Assembly (NCBI GenBank): GCA_036156195.1
Contig: JAYZUZ010000011.1
Coordinates: 186,001-250,000 of the forward strand
Reading direction: 5' to 3'
DNA length: 64,000 bases
DNA from: Abyssibacter sp036156195
Lineage (GTDB): Bacteria > Pseudomonadota > Gammaproteobacteria > Nevskiales > OUC007
The position numbers were made by a program, and so were the translations under genes. Under the pieces are notes generated by a model that saw nothing but the letters and a program-made list of their open reading frames with translations, did not search any database and was not told where the DNA came from. Shown piece by piece: positions 9,367 through 18,017 of this stretch. Within the stretch, counting starts at the first letter, position 1. Each line of letters opens with the position of its first letter.

Positions 9367-10762
9367 CGCAACAGCCGCGCCCTTGCCGGAAGCCTTTCTG
9401 CAGCGCTGCTCAACCGCCCTGCCCGCTGATCGATTCCTCACAGACCCGGCGGATTGCCTGCCCTATGGCTCGGACAACAGCCGACGCACCATGCTGCCGC
9501 AGGCTGTCGCCATCCCAACCTGCGCCGAAGAGGTTCAGGCCATCGTCCAGGCCTGCGCAGAGCACCGCGTCCCCTTAACCACACGTGGGCGCGCAACCAA
9601 TACCGTTGGGGGCACTGTGCCGGTGCACCAGGGGTTGATTCTGTCGATGGAGCGCATGAACCGGCTGATCCGCATGGCGGCTGATGATCGCTACGCAGAA
9701 GTTGAACCCGGCATGCTCAATGCCGATCTGCAACGCGCGGCGGGCGAGCATGGTTTCTTCTGGCCACCCGACCCCACCAGCGCAGCGTACTGCTCCATCG
9801 GCGGCAACCTGGGTTGTAACGCGTCCGGCCCCCGGGCCGTGAAATACGGAACCTGCCGGGAAAATACGCTTGGCATCACGGCGGTCGATGGACAGGGCCG
9901 GTTACTGAAAACTGGCGTCTACACCACCAAGGGTGTAGTCGGCTACGACCTGACCCGTCTGCTCGTGGGGTCGGAAGGCACCCTGGGCATCATCACCTCG
10001 GCGGTACTCAAGCTCACGCCCGTACCCGCCGCCAAGGCCACGGTTCGCGCGATTTACGACGGCATTGAGCCAGCCGCGCGGGCCATCGCGCGGATCATGG
10101 CCCAGCCTGAAACACCGTGCGCGCTCGAATTTATCGATCGCAACGCCATTGCCGCCATCCGCGCCGGCGCGCGGGGTACCCAGGTGGATTTGCCCGAAAA
10201 CGCAGGCGCCATGCTCATGATCGAAGTGGACGGTAGCCCGCACGCGCTGCAGGCGGCGATTGATGCAGTCTCAGAAGCGGCCAGTGGCGACGGACTGGTT
10301 GAACTCCGTCAGGCCACGACCAGCGAGGAAATTGCGGCCCTGTGGGCCACGCGTAAGGCCCTGTCACCCGCCTTGCGACATATCGCGTCCAAGAAGATCA
10401 ACGAGGATGTTGTGGTGCCCGTCTCCCGGTTACCGGAACTGATCGCAGGCCTGGATGAACTCTCGGCGAAGCACAACGTGCATATCGTCAACTTCGGCCA
10501 CGCCGGCAACGGGAATATGCACACCAATCTGCTGGGCGAGCCCGAAGACATGGAACGCATGCATCGTTGCCTGGATGACGTGTTTGACCTGGTCCTGCGG
10601 CTCGATGGCACCTTGTCGGGGGAGCATGGGGTCGGCATCGAAAAGCGCCCCTTCATAGAACGAGAAATCCCGGCGGCCAGCCTGGATGTGATGTATGAGA
10701 TGAAGCGGGTATTCGACCCCATGGGCATTTTGAATCCCGGCAAGATGCTGCCGGACCGCTAG
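9356..10762 (+). CDS. FAD-linked oxidase, GlcD / D-2-hydroxyacid dehydrogenase type
   Basis: This is a soluble flavoprotein of 468 aa with an N-terminal PCMH FAD-binding domain (PLTTRGRATNTVGG near residue 75) and a C-terminal FAD-oxidase domain. GHAGNGNMHTNLL and GTLSGEHGVGIEKRPF are the signatures of the glycolate oxidase GlcD, D-lactate and D-2-hydroxyglutarate dehydrogenase group. Nothing nearby fixes the substrate. I chose the ATG at 9356 (MLNDATAAP), which overlaps yraN, because the upstream extension does not look like family sequence. The TAG stop lies at the edge of a palindromic repeat. Confidence 0.88.
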   Translation: MLNDATAAPLPEAFLQRCSTALPADRFLTDPADCLPYGSDNSRRTMLPQAVAIPTCAEEVQAIVQACAEHRVPLTTRGRATNTVGGTVPVHQGLILSMERMNRLIRMAADDRYAEVEPGMLNADLQRAAGEHGFFWPPDPTSAAYCSIGGNLGCNASGPRAVKYGTCRENTLGITAVDGQGRLLKTGVYTTKGVVGYDLTRLLVGSEGTLGIITSAVLKLTPVPAAKATVRAIYDGIEPAARAIARIMAQPETPCALEFIDRNAIAAIRAGARGTQVDLPENAGAMLMIEVDGSPHALQAAIDAVSEAASGDGLVELRQATTSEEIAALWATRKALSPALRHIASKKINEDVVVPVSRLPELIAGLDELSAKHNVHIVNFGHAGNGNMHTNLLGEPEDMERMHRCLDDVFDLVLRLDGTLSGEHGVGIEKRPFIEREIPAASLDVMYEMKRVFDPMGILNPGKMLPDR

Positions 10763-10845
10763 GGAAATACAGACCTCTTCGCGGCACCCAGACGAAGCGG
10801 GACAGCGCCTGACAACTGGGCAGCGCGAACAGATCAGTGCTTCCC
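10762..10845. repeat. Palindromic dispersed repeat, copy A
   Basis: The left end GGGAAATACAGACCTCTTCGCG is an imperfect inverted match to the right end, which read in reverse is GGGAAGCACTGATCTGTTCGCG. The interior read on the minus strand (GCCCAGTTG, then CGTCTGGGTG) aligns with the plus-strand interiors of the copies near 33.9 and 46.4 kb, so this copy is inverted. The first G is also the last base of the upstream TAG stop. Confidence 0.7.
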
Positions 10846-10879
10846 TCGGCCGACGGCTCGCCGGAACGCAACGCAGAAA

Positions 10880-10914
10880 CAAGAACGCAGCCCAGATGGC
10901 TGCGTTCTTGTTTT
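10880..10914. terminator. Strong, probably bidirectional, intrinsic terminator
   Basis: A perfect 13-bp stem CAAGAACGCAGCC / GGCTGCGTTCTTG (10880-10892 and 10898-10910) with a 5-base loop is followed by TTTT on the plus strand. On the minus strand it is followed by TTTCT. It sits between the converging FAD oxidase and sspB genes and could end both transcripts. Confidence 0.9.
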
Positions 10915-11344
10915 ACTTCACAACCTTGAGATGGCCGCGTCGTGTTCCCTTGGAGGGCGGTGTGTCATCGCCACCGTCCGGATGATCCGTTGGAGGAGAT
11001 GGCGGGGGTGGATCCGGCGGAGGATCGCCGTCATCCAGACCCTGCAACATCATGCCCTCACCATTCTCGCGGGCGTAGATCGCCAGGACCGCATGCACGG
11101 GCACCCAGACCGTCATGGCTCGACCGCTAAACCGCGCCTCGAACGAAATCCCGTCGTTCTCCAGACTCAAACCGCGGACCGCAGTTGGGCTGACGTTGAG
11201 CACGATCTTCCCGTCCTGCGCATAACCGGGCGGCACCTGCACACCTTCGACCGCGATATCCACCAACAAATGGGGCGAGAAATCGTTGTCGACGAGCCAG
11301 TCATACATGGCCCGGATCAGGTACGGGCGCCGGGAGGTGGTCAC
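10913..11344 (-). CDS. sspB: ClpXP protease specificity-enhancing factor SspB
   Basis: SspB binds the ssrA tag on stalled-translation products and delivers them to ClpXP. The N-terminal fold SRRPYLIRAMYDWLVDN and the central VNVSPTAVRGL are typical. A proline, glycine and aspartate-rich flexible linker leads to the C-terminal ClpX-docking tail HLKVVK. The length is 143 aa. It lies 8 bases after sspA in the petABC-sspAB arrangement. Confidence 0.95.
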   Translation of the reverse strand: MTTSRRPYLIRAMYDWLVDNDFSPHLLVDIAVEGVQVPPGYAQDGKIVLNVSPTAVRGLSLENDGISFEARFSGRAMTVWVPVHAVLAIYARENGEGMMLQGLDDGDPPPDPPPPSPPTDHPDGGDDTPPSKGTRRGHLKVVK

Positions 11345-11352
11345 TGCGCCAA

Positions 11353-11997
11353 CTAGACCCGCAGGCCCTCTTCGATTTCCGTCAGGCTCGCCTTGAAGGC
11401 AGGCCGAGCAAACAGCCGCTGGGCGTACTCATTGAGATTCTCAGCCGACCCGGGCATCTTCACGCCCAGTGAGCCGAGACGCCAAAGTACCGGCGCCATG
11501 GCACAGTCCACCAGACTGATTTCGCTGCCCAAGAAGTACTTGCGCCGCCCCATACTGGTTGCCAGGCCGGTCAGCCCGGAAATCAGGCTCTTGCGCGCAG
11601 CACGGACCTTGGCGGCGGAACCATTCTCGATGATGTCCGCCATCTTGTAGAACTCGCCGCGAATCTCTTCGATTGCCTGACGTGCTGCCGCCCGCTCGGC
11701 CGGGTCGATCGGCATGAGCGGCGGGTGCGGAAAGCGCTCGTCGATGTACTCGAGAATGGTCCGCACATCGGTGAGCACCAGCTGCCGGTCGATCAGCACA
11801 GGCAGCTCGCTGGCGGTGTCCACCTTCAGGTGCACGAGATCCTCGTTCTCGTCACCGGGGCGAAGAAACTCGATATTGACGTTGGCGAGATTTTTCTCGC
11901 GGACAACCACCCGAACCAGGTGCGACAGCAGGCCGGATGGGCGGGAGAAAATCGTCAGGTAAGCACGACGATTGGCAAGGACGGCACTATCACTCAT
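11353..11997 (-). CDS. sspA: Stringent starvation protein A
   Basis: SspA is a glutathione-S-transferase-fold protein that binds RNA polymerase-sigma70 and alters transcription under starvation and acid stress. The N-terminal thioredoxin-like part holds TIFSRPSGLLSHLVRVV. The surface loop DERFPHPPLMPID contains the PHP residues known to be needed for activity. The length of 214 aa is normal. The gene follows petC directly, 9 bases downstream. Confidence 0.95.
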   Translation of the reverse strand: MSDSAVLANRRAYLTIFSRPSGLLSHLVRVVVREKNLANVNIEFLRPGDENEDLVHLKVDTASELPVLIDRQLVLTDVRTILEYIDERFPHPPLMPIDPAERAAARQAIEEIRGEFYKMADIIENGSAAKVRAARKSLISGLTGLATSMGRRKYFLGSEISLVDCAMAPVLWRLGSLGVKMPGSAENLNEYAQRLFARPAFKASLTEIEEGLRV

Positions 11998-12006
11998 GAG
12001 AGGCCC

Positions 12007-12771
12007 TCAATGGACATCCTTCCAGAATTCGCGCTTGAGCAGCCAAGTCAGAATGAACAACACGATCAGATAGCCGATGACCTTGAAGCCCAAAGCCTGG
12101 CGATCCCGCTTGCCAGGTTCTGCGGCATAGCTGAGAAAGTTCGTCAGATCACCAACCGCAGCGCGGTATTCGCGGGTCGACATCGATCCCGGCTCGACCT
12201 CGATGAACGCAGGCTCGTGGCTGGCACCGTGCCCGCCAGAGGACTCTCCATGATCCGCTTCGCCGTGGTGTGTATCCAGTGCCTGGTAACCCTGCAGTGG
12301 CGCCAGCACATGCGGCATGGACGCGCCCGGCAGAACCAGGTTGTTCACGCCCATCGGACGCGAATCATCCACGTAGAAGCTCAGCAGGTAGCTGTAGATC
12401 CAGCTCGGGCCCTTTGACCGTGCCGTCAGGGTCAGATCCGGCGGTGCCACCCCGAACCACTGGGCCGCATCGTCACGTTCGATGGACGATTTGATGTGCT
12501 CACCGGGCTTGGCGCCGGTGAAGATCAGGTTGTCCGTCAGCAGATCTTCCGGAATTTCGAGATCTTCGGCCATCCGGTTGTAGCGCAGCAGTTCCAGGCC
12601 ATGACAACCCGAGCAGTAGTTCATGAACAACTGGGCGCCACGTTGCAGCGAAGCGTTGTTCCCTAGCTCGGGATCATAGTGATACGGCAATGCGCCGCCG
12701 CCAGCTGCGTACAGCGGTGCGGACAGGCCCAGCGCCAGGCAGGCCAGGGTCCGTGACAGGGTTCGCTTCAT
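12007..12771 (-). CDS. petC: Ubiquinol-cytochrome c reductase, cytochrome c1
   Basis: Cytochrome c1 passes electrons from the Rieske protein to soluble cytochrome c. A signal peptide (MKRTLSRTLACLALGLSAPLYA) is followed by the haem motif CSGCHGLELL near residue 50. The probable axial Met is in PGASMPHVLAP, and one C-terminal membrane helix is near VIGYLIVLFILTWLL. I chose the ATG at 12771, which begins 1 base after the petB stop; an in-frame ATG at 12783 overlaps petB. There is no clear ribosome site, so coupling to petB is likely. Confidence 0.95.
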   Translation of the reverse strand: MKRTLSRTLACLALGLSAPLYAAGGGALPYHYDPELGNNASLQRGAQLFMNYCSGCHGLELLRYNRMAEDLEIPEDLLTDNLIFTGAKPGEHIKSSIERDDAAQWFGVAPPDLTLTARSKGPSWIYSYLLSFYVDDSRPMGVNNLVLPGASMPHVLAPLQGYQALDTHHGEADHGESSGGHGASHEPAFIEVEPGSMSTREYRAAVGDLTNFLSYAAEPGKRDRQALGFKVIGYLIVLFILTWLLKREFWKDVH

Positions 12772-12772
12772 A

Positions 12773-14017
12773 TCAATGCGCATCGGTCACACGATCCGGA
12801 ACAGGCTTGGTGGAATCGATCTTCGAGATCAGCGGAAGACCGAGGAAGAAGGCGAAGTAGATCACCGTCCCGATGCGGGCCAGTGTGGTCTTCACCGTGG
12901 TCGGCGCCTCGGTACCCAGCCAGAACAGCATCAGCACCGCCACCGTAAAGATGGTCAGCGAAAGCTTGTACAGCGGGCCCTTGTAGCGAATCGACTTCAC
13001 ATTGCTGCGATCCAGCCAGGGCAGGAAGAACAGAATGAGCACTGCCCCGAACATCACGATCACGCCACCCAGCTTGGACGGCACGGCACGCAACATGGCG
13101 TAGAAGTGGGCGAAGTACCACACCGGCGCGATGTGATCCGGTGTCACGGCCGGATTGGCCTCATCGAAGTTAGGCGCCTCGATGAAATACCCACCCCCCT
13201 CAGGCATGAAGAACAGCACGACTGAGAACAGAATCATGAAGAACACGGCACCCATGATGTCCTTGACCGTGTAGTACGGATGGAACGGAATGCCGTCCTT
13301 CGGAACACCGTTCTCGTCCTTGACCTTCTTGATCTCGACGCCGTCAGGGTTGTTGGAGCCGACCTCGTGCAGCGCCATCAGGTGAGCGACCACCAGGCCG
13401 ACCAACACGAAAGGCAGCGCCACGACATGCAGAGAGAACAGGCGGTTCAGCGTGGCATCCGAGGGGACATAGTCACCCTGAATCCAGATGACCAGGTCGG
13501 TACCGATGACCGGAATCGCCCCGAACAGCGACAGAATCACCTGCGCGCCCCAATAGGACATCTGACCCCAGGGCAGCACATAGCCCATGAAGGCTTCGGC
13601 CATCAGGCACAGGTAGATCAGGCAGCCGAAGATCCAGATGAGCTCACGCGGCTTGCGGTACGAGCCGTACAGCATCGCGCGGAACATATGCAGATAGACC
13701 ACGATGAAGAACGCCGAGGCCCCGGTGGAGTGCATGTAGCGGATGATGTCGCCCCAGGGGACATCACGCATGATGTACTCGACACTCGCAAAGGCCAGAT
13801 CCGCGTCCGGCTTGTAGTGCATGGCCAGGAAAATGCCGGTAAGCAGCTGGTTAACCAGCACCAGCATGGCCAACGAGCCGAAGAAGTACCAGAAGTTGAA
13901 GTTCTTCGGTGCGTAGTACTCCGACACATGATCCTTCCACATCTTGGTCAGTGGGAAGCGATCATCAATCCAGCCCAAAAAGCCGGTTGTCTTGTGGGGG
14001 TTCGCCTGGATACCCAT
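12773..14017 (-). CDS. petB: Ubiquinol-cytochrome c reductase, cytochrome b
   Basis: Cytochrome b is the membrane core of complex III with two haems and both quinone sites. Its 414 aa holds the multi-helix fold with LLTGIFLAMHY, YLHMFRAMLYGSY and LPWGQMSYWGAQV. The Qo-site motif reads PVWYF rather than the mitochondrial PEWY, a variant I recall from other gammaproteobacteria. It follows petA by 2 bases and precedes petC. Confidence 0.97.
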   Translation of the reverse strand: MGIQANPHKTTGFLGWIDDRFPLTKMWKDHVSEYYAPKNFNFWYFFGSLAMLVLVNQLLTGIFLAMHYKPDADLAFASVEYIMRDVPWGDIIRYMHSTGASAFFIVVYLHMFRAMLYGSYRKPRELIWIFGCLIYLCLMAEAFMGYVLPWGQMSYWGAQVILSLFGAIPVIGTDLVIWIQGDYVPSDATLNRLFSLHVVALPFVLVGLVVAHLMALHEVGSNNPDGVEIKKVKDENGVPKDGIPFHPYYTVKDIMGAVFFMILFSVVLFFMPEGGGYFIEAPNFDEANPAVTPDHIAPVWYFAHFYAMLRAVPSKLGGVIVMFGAVLILFFLPWLDRSNVKSIRYKGPLYKLSLTIFTVAVLMLFWLGTEAPTTVKTTLARIGTVIYFAFFLGLPLISKIDSTKPVPDRVTDAH

Positions 14018-14019
14018 GG

Positions 14020-14622
14020 TTATGCGACCTCCGTGTCTTCACCGATCACGATGACCGTGTCGGACTCGTATCGATGGGGTGGCACCGGCATGTTCAGCGG
14101 CGCCGGCACGCCCTTGTAAACGCGCCCGGCCAAGTCGAACTTCGACCCGTGGCAGGGGCAGAAGAAGCCGCCCATCCACTCGCCGGGCACGTCGGCCGCA
14201 GCGGGATCCGGGCGATAAAGCGGCGAACAGCCAAGGTGGGTACAGCGCCCGATCATCACCAGCAGCTCCGGCTTAATCGAACGGGTCTGCGGGTCCACGT
14301 ACTCCGGCTGCTGTGGCTGCTCGGAATCCGGATCGGCAAGTTTCCCGCTGAGTTCCGGCAACGTCTCCAGCATCGGCGGCGTGCGCTTGACCAGCCACAC
14401 CGGGCTGCCGCGCCACGTGTACGTCACACGTGCACCGTCTTCGACCTTGCTGACGTCGGCCTTCACCGGCGCACCCAGCGCCTCGGCGCGCGCACTCGGC
14501 TTGAAGCTCGCGAGGAATGGAACGGCGGCCGCCGCGGCACCTGCACCGCCGACCACCGAGGTTGCAAGCGTGAGGAATCGACGCTTGCCTGCGTCCACGC
14601 CCTCGTCTTTCACCTGGCTCAT
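14020..14622 (-). CDS. petA: Ubiquinol-cytochrome c reductase, Rieske iron-sulfur subunit
   Basis: This is the 2Fe-2S protein that takes the first electron from quinol. The cluster motifs are CTHLGCSP and CPCHGSKFD. The N-terminus has a twin-arginine signal and anchor (KRRFLTLATSVVGGAGAAAAAVP split around GKRRF). I chose the ATG at 14620-14622 (MSQVKDEG, 200 aa) because AGGGG lies 6 bases upstream; a longer frame to 14724 crosses the leader. It is the first gene of petABC-sspAB. Confidence 0.96.
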   Translation of the reverse strand: MSQVKDEGVDAGKRRFLTLATSVVGGAGAAAAAVPFLASFKPSARAEALGAPVKADVSKVEDGARVTYTWRGSPVWLVKRTPPMLETLPELSGKLADPDSEQPQQPEYVDPQTRSIKPELLVMIGRCTHLGCSPLYRPDPAAADVPGEWMGGFFCPCHGSKFDLAGRVYKGVPAPLNMPVPPHRYESDTVIVIGEDTEVA

Positions 14623-14635
14623 GCTGCCCCTAATT

Positions 14636-14672
14636 GATTGACAACTTGAATTGACAACGTTGGATTGACCAC
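14636..14672. repeat. Three tandem copies of (G/A)ATTGAC(A/C)AC in the petA leader
   Basis: On the plus strand the decamer appears at 14636-14645, 14649-14658 and 14663-14672, with spacings of 13 and 14 bases. Read with petA it is a TTGTCAAT/GGTCAAT series just upstream of the ribosome site. If the extended -10 near 14757 is the promoter, the repeats are in the transcribed leader. The role is unknown. Confidence 0.6.
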
Positions 14673-14756
14673 GATCGTGGCGCCTGGCGGCATGGACCGA
14701 CGCACCGTCAGACGGCGCGCACACCCGGAGAGTCCGGTTCGCTCAGGCAGTGCGCG

Positions 14757-14765
14757 AGTATAGCA
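14757..14765 (-). promoter_or_regulatory. Probable extended -10 promoter of petABC-sspAB
   Basis: The minus strand reads TGCTATACT, an extended -10 with TATACT at 14757-14762. No good -35 is seen at 17 bases, which extended -10 promoters can tolerate. The leader would be about 130 bases. Confidence 0.5.
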
Positions 14766-14799
14766 CAGCGCCCGGCCCTGGCCGGCGCCCGCCCATGCC

Positions 14800-16107
14800 T
14801 TATTGGCCACCCCGAACCCGCGCCGATTGCGCGTGTGCGGCCAGCCCCTCGACATCCGCAAAATGTCCCGCGAGGGGCGCCAGCGCAGCGGCCGCCTGAG
14901 GGCCGGCCTTGATCAAGCTCGTGCGCTTCTGAAAGTCGTGCACCCCAAGCGGCGAGGAGAACCGTGCGCCACGGCCGGTGGGAAGAACATGATTCGGCCC
15001 GGCACAGTAATCGCCAAAGGCCTCGGGCGTGTGACGCCCCATGAACACGGCCCCGGCGTGTCGTATCTGGCCCAGCAAGGCATCGGGGTCAGCCACGGAC
15101 AGCTCAAGATGCTCGGGCGCCAGGCGGTTGGCCACTTCGGCCGCCTGGTCGAGATCATCGACCAGCACCAGGGCGCCCCGTGCCGCCAGCGACCGACGGA
15201 TAATGGATTCACGCGGCTGCTCCGCCGCCATCTCGTCGGCCCGCCTGCGCACCGCCTCCAGATAGTCGGCGTCCGGGCACACCAGCACTGCCTGCGCATC
15301 CTCGTCGTGCTCCGCCTGCGAGAACAGGTCCAGCACGGTCCAGTCCACCTCGGTCTGGCCGTCGCAGATCACCAGAATCTCGGAAGGCCCGGCCAACTTG
15401 TCGATACCGACAACACCAAACACATGGCGCTTGGCAGCCGTCACATAGGCGTTGCCCGGACCGACGATCTTATCGACTGCGGGAATCGACTCCGTCCCGT
15501 ACGCCATGGCCGCAACAGCTTGTGCCCCACCAATGCAAAAGGCCTGATCCACGCCCACCAGATGCGCTGCAGCCAATACCCAGGGGTTGATCGCACCATC
15601 CGGCGTCGGAGCGACCATGACGAGTTCGCCGACGCCCGCAACTCGGGCGGGCACAGCATTCATCAGCAAGGACGAGGGATAGCTGGCCTTCCCACCCGGC
15701 ACATACAGACCGGCCCGATCGAGCGGCGTGACCTGCTCGCCCAATTCGCAACCCAGTTCATCCGTGAGGCGCCAACTGGTGGCCACCTGCTGCTCGGCAA
15801 AGCGCACCAACCGCTCATGGGTGCGCGTCAGCGTATCGCGCGCCGCGGGGTCCAGCGCCTCGAACGCCGCCCGCATGGCATCAGGACTGAGCCGCAACGC
15901 GCCCATGTCCGTGATGTCCGGTCGCCGGTCGAATCGACGTGTGTACTCCAGCACCGCGGCATCACCGCGCGCGCGCACATCACGGCAAATCGACTCTGCC
16001 GCCTCCCGCACCTCCGGCCGCTCGGCTGCATCACTGGTCGCCAAGGCATCCACGCGCGCCCAGAAATCCGGGTCGCCGGCTGCAAACTGCTGAATATCAA
16101 GCGCCAC
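14800..16107 (-). CDS. hisD: Histidinol dehydrogenase
   Basis: HisD carries out the last two oxidations of histidine biosynthesis, L-histidinol to L-histidine, with NAD and zinc. The stretches FCIGGAQAVAAMAYGT, KIVGPGNAYVTAAKR and GPSEILVI are conserved, as is the C-terminal GPNHVLPTGRGARF. I chose the GTG at 16105-16107 (435 aa), which overlaps the hisG end by 11 bases and has GGAG and AAGG just upstream; the longer frame to 16152 would run deep into hisG. HisC does not follow here. Confidence 0.93.
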   Translation of the reverse strand: MALDIQQFAAGDPDFWARVDALATSDAAERPEVREAAESICRDVRARGDAAVLEYTRRFDRRPDITDMGALRLSPDAMRAAFEALDPAARDTLTRTHERLVRFAEQQVATSWRLTDELGCELGEQVTPLDRAGLYVPGGKASYPSSLLMNAVPARVAGVGELVMVAPTPDGAINPWVLAAAHLVGVDQAFCIGGAQAVAAMAYGTESIPAVDKIVGPGNAYVTAAKRHVFGVVGIDKLAGPSEILVICDGQTEVDWTVLDLFSQAEHDEDAQAVLVCPDADYLEAVRRRADEMAAEQPRESIIRRSLAARGALVLVDDLDQAAEVANRLAPEHLELSVADPDALLGQIRHAGAVFMGRHTPEAFGDYCAGPNHVLPTGRGARFSSPLGVHDFQKRTSLIKAGPQAAAALAPLAGHFADVEGLAAHAQSARVRGGQ

Positions 16108-16726
16108 GGGTCGCCTTCTCCAGCACATCGATGAGCCGCTGGACCTCGGCATGCTTCATCTTCATCGCCGTCTTGTTCACGATGAGTCGCGAGCTGATCT
16201 CTGCGACCGGGTCCATCGGCTCCAAACCATTGGCGCGCAGGGTGTTACCGGTATCCACCAAATCGACAATCGCGTCGGCCAGGCCCACCAGCGGCGCCAG
16301 CTCCATGGAGCCATACAACTTGATCAACTCAACCTGCCGGCCCTGGGCCGCGAAAAACCGACGCGTGGTTTCCACGTACTTGGTGGCCACCCGCAAGCGA
16401 CGCTGCCCGACATCCAGACAACCGGGTCGACCGGCGACCATGAGCCGGCATTTGGCAATTTGCAGATCCAGCGGTTCGTACACGGCATCTCCACCGTGTT
16501 CCATCAGAACATCCTTGCCCGCCACACCGACGTCCGCTGCGCCATGCTCGACAAAAGTCGGCACGTCGGATGCCCGAATCACAATCAGCTTGGCCGTGCC
16601 AGCGCGGGTCTCGAAGATCAGCTTACGGCTGGTGTGAGGGTCCTCGATCGGCTCGATCCCGGCGGCGGCGAGCAGCGGCAAGGTGTCCTTGAGAATCCGG
16701 CCTTTGGAGACAGCAATCGAAAGCAT
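16097..16726 (-). CDS. hisG: ATP phosphoribosyltransferase, short form
   Basis: HisG catalyses the first step of histidine synthesis, condensing ATP and PRPP. At 209 aa it is the short HisG form, which lacks the C-terminal regulatory domain and in known cases works with HisZ. No hisZ is in the window. Conserved parts include IAVSKGRI at the start, VGVAGKDVLMEHG and VGLADAIVDLVDTGNTLRANGL split around DAIVDLVDTG. It is upstream of and overlaps hisD, and follows murA. Confidence 0.95.
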   Translation of the reverse strand: MLSIAVSKGRILKDTLPLLAAAGIEPIEDPHTSRKLIFETRAGTAKLIVIRASDVPTFVEHGAADVGVAGKDVLMEHGGDAVYEPLDLQIAKCRLMVAGRPGCLDVGQRRLRVATKYVETTRRFFAAQGRQVELIKLYGSMELAPLVGLADAIVDLVDTGNTLRANGLEPMDPVAEISSRLIVNKTAMKMKHAEVQRLIDVLEKATRGA

Positions 16727-16750
16727 GGGACGGGCCCGGTAGTCTGGTCG

Positions 16751-18007
16751 TTAGGAAATGCGCCGAATAATGGCGCCCAGCTGCGAGAGCTTCTCCTCGA
16801 TGCACTCGTAGCCGCGATCAATGTGATAAATGCGGTCGACCACGGTTTCGCCTTCCGCCGCCAGCGCCGCTATGACCAGGCTGGCAGAGGCGCGCAAATC
16901 GGTAGCCATGACAGGCGCAGCGCGCAGCCGCTCCCGGCCGCGCACAATCGCCGTGTGGCCCTCCAGCTTGATGTCGGCACCCATGCGCTGCAATTCCTGC
17001 GCATGCATGAAGCGGTTCTCGAAGATGGTCTCGGTAATCGTGCCCACGCCTTCGGCCACGCAGTTCAATGCCGTGAACTGCGCCTGCATATCCGTCGGAA
17101 AAGCTGGGTGCGGGGCAGTGTGAACGTTGACCGCACGCGGCCTGCGCCCCTGCATATCCAGCGTAATCGTTGACTCCGTGGTATCGATCTGTGCGCCGGC
17201 GGCTTCCAGCTTGAGCAACACGGCATCCAGTAGCGTCGGATCGGTGTCCCGCACCTGCACCCGCCCACGGGAGATGGCACCCGCCACGAGAAAGGTCCCC
17301 GTTTCGATGCGGTCAGGCAGCACCCGATGCTCGGCTGCGTGGAGTCGCTCCACACCCTGAATGCGAATCGTGCTGGTGCCAGCGCCCTCGATCTGCGCGC
17401 CCATGGCTTGCAGACAACGCGCCAAATCCGTGACCTCAGGCTCGCGCGCGGCATTTTCCAGCAGGGTTTCACCTTCAGCCAGACAGGCCGCCATCATCAG
17501 ATTCTCGGTTCCGGTCACGGTCACGGTCTCCATGACGATACGCGCGCCCTTAAGCCGCCCGGCCCGGGCATCGATGAAGCCCGCATCCACATCAATCTGG
17601 GCACCCATGGCGGTGAGACCGGCGATGTGGATATCCACCGGACGCGTGCCGATGGCGCAGCCACCTGGCAAGGCCACCCGCGCCGCTCCATGACGCGCGA
17701 GCAACGGCCCCAGCACGAGGATGGATGCCCGCATGGTCTTGACCAGTTCATAGGGCGCCTCGTGAGATTCCAGCGTCTCCGCATGAACACGCACGCCGTA
17801 CTGATCCGTGATCGTGACATCTGCGCCCAGACGCGCCAGCAGGCGGTTGGTCGTCGTCACGTCCTCCAGATGCGGGACGTTGTGAATCATCAGCGGCTCT
17901 TCTGTGAGCAGGGCCGCACACAGAATCGGCAACGTGGCGTTCTTGGCACCCGAGGCACGCACCTCCCCGTTCAACGGCCCGTTGCCGGTAATGGCTAGCT
18001 TGTCCAT
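16751..18007 (-). CDS. murA: UDP-N-acetylglucosamine 1-carboxyvinyltransferase
   Basis: MurA transfers enolpyruvate from PEP to UDP-GlcNAc, the committed step of peptidoglycan synthesis and the fosfomycin target. The active-site cysteine is in LPGGCAIGTRPVDIH, near residue 117. I chose the ATG at 18005-18007 (MDKLAITGNGPL, 418 aa), the standard start; upstream codons of the frame are low-complexity. It follows ibaG by 10 bases and precedes hisG by 24, the usual ibaG-murA-hisGD order. Confidence 0.96.
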   Translation of the reverse strand: MDKLAITGNGPLNGEVRASGAKNATLPILCAALLTEEPLMIHNVPHLEDVTTTNRLLARLGADVTITDQYGVRVHAETLESHEAPYELVKTMRASILVLGPLLARHGAARVALPGGCAIGTRPVDIHIAGLTAMGAQIDVDAGFIDARAGRLKGARIVMETVTVTGTENLMMAACLAEGETLLENAAREPEVTDLARCLQAMGAQIEGAGTSTIRIQGVERLHAAEHRVLPDRIETGTFLVAGAISRGRVQVRDTDPTLLDAVLLKLEAAGAQIDTTESTITLDMQGRRPRAVNVHTAPHPAFPTDMQAQFTALNCVAEGVGTITETIFENRFMHAQELQRMGADIKLEGHTAIVRGRERLRAAPVMATDLRASASLVIAALAAEGETVVDRIYHIDRGYECIEEKLSQLGAIIRRIS

Positions 18008-18017
18008 TGCGGGCAGC

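Noticed and set aside
14803..16134. 443-codon open frame on the plus strand
   Set aside because: It is antisense to hisD over its whole length and shows no recognisable fold; high GC makes such long shadow frames common.
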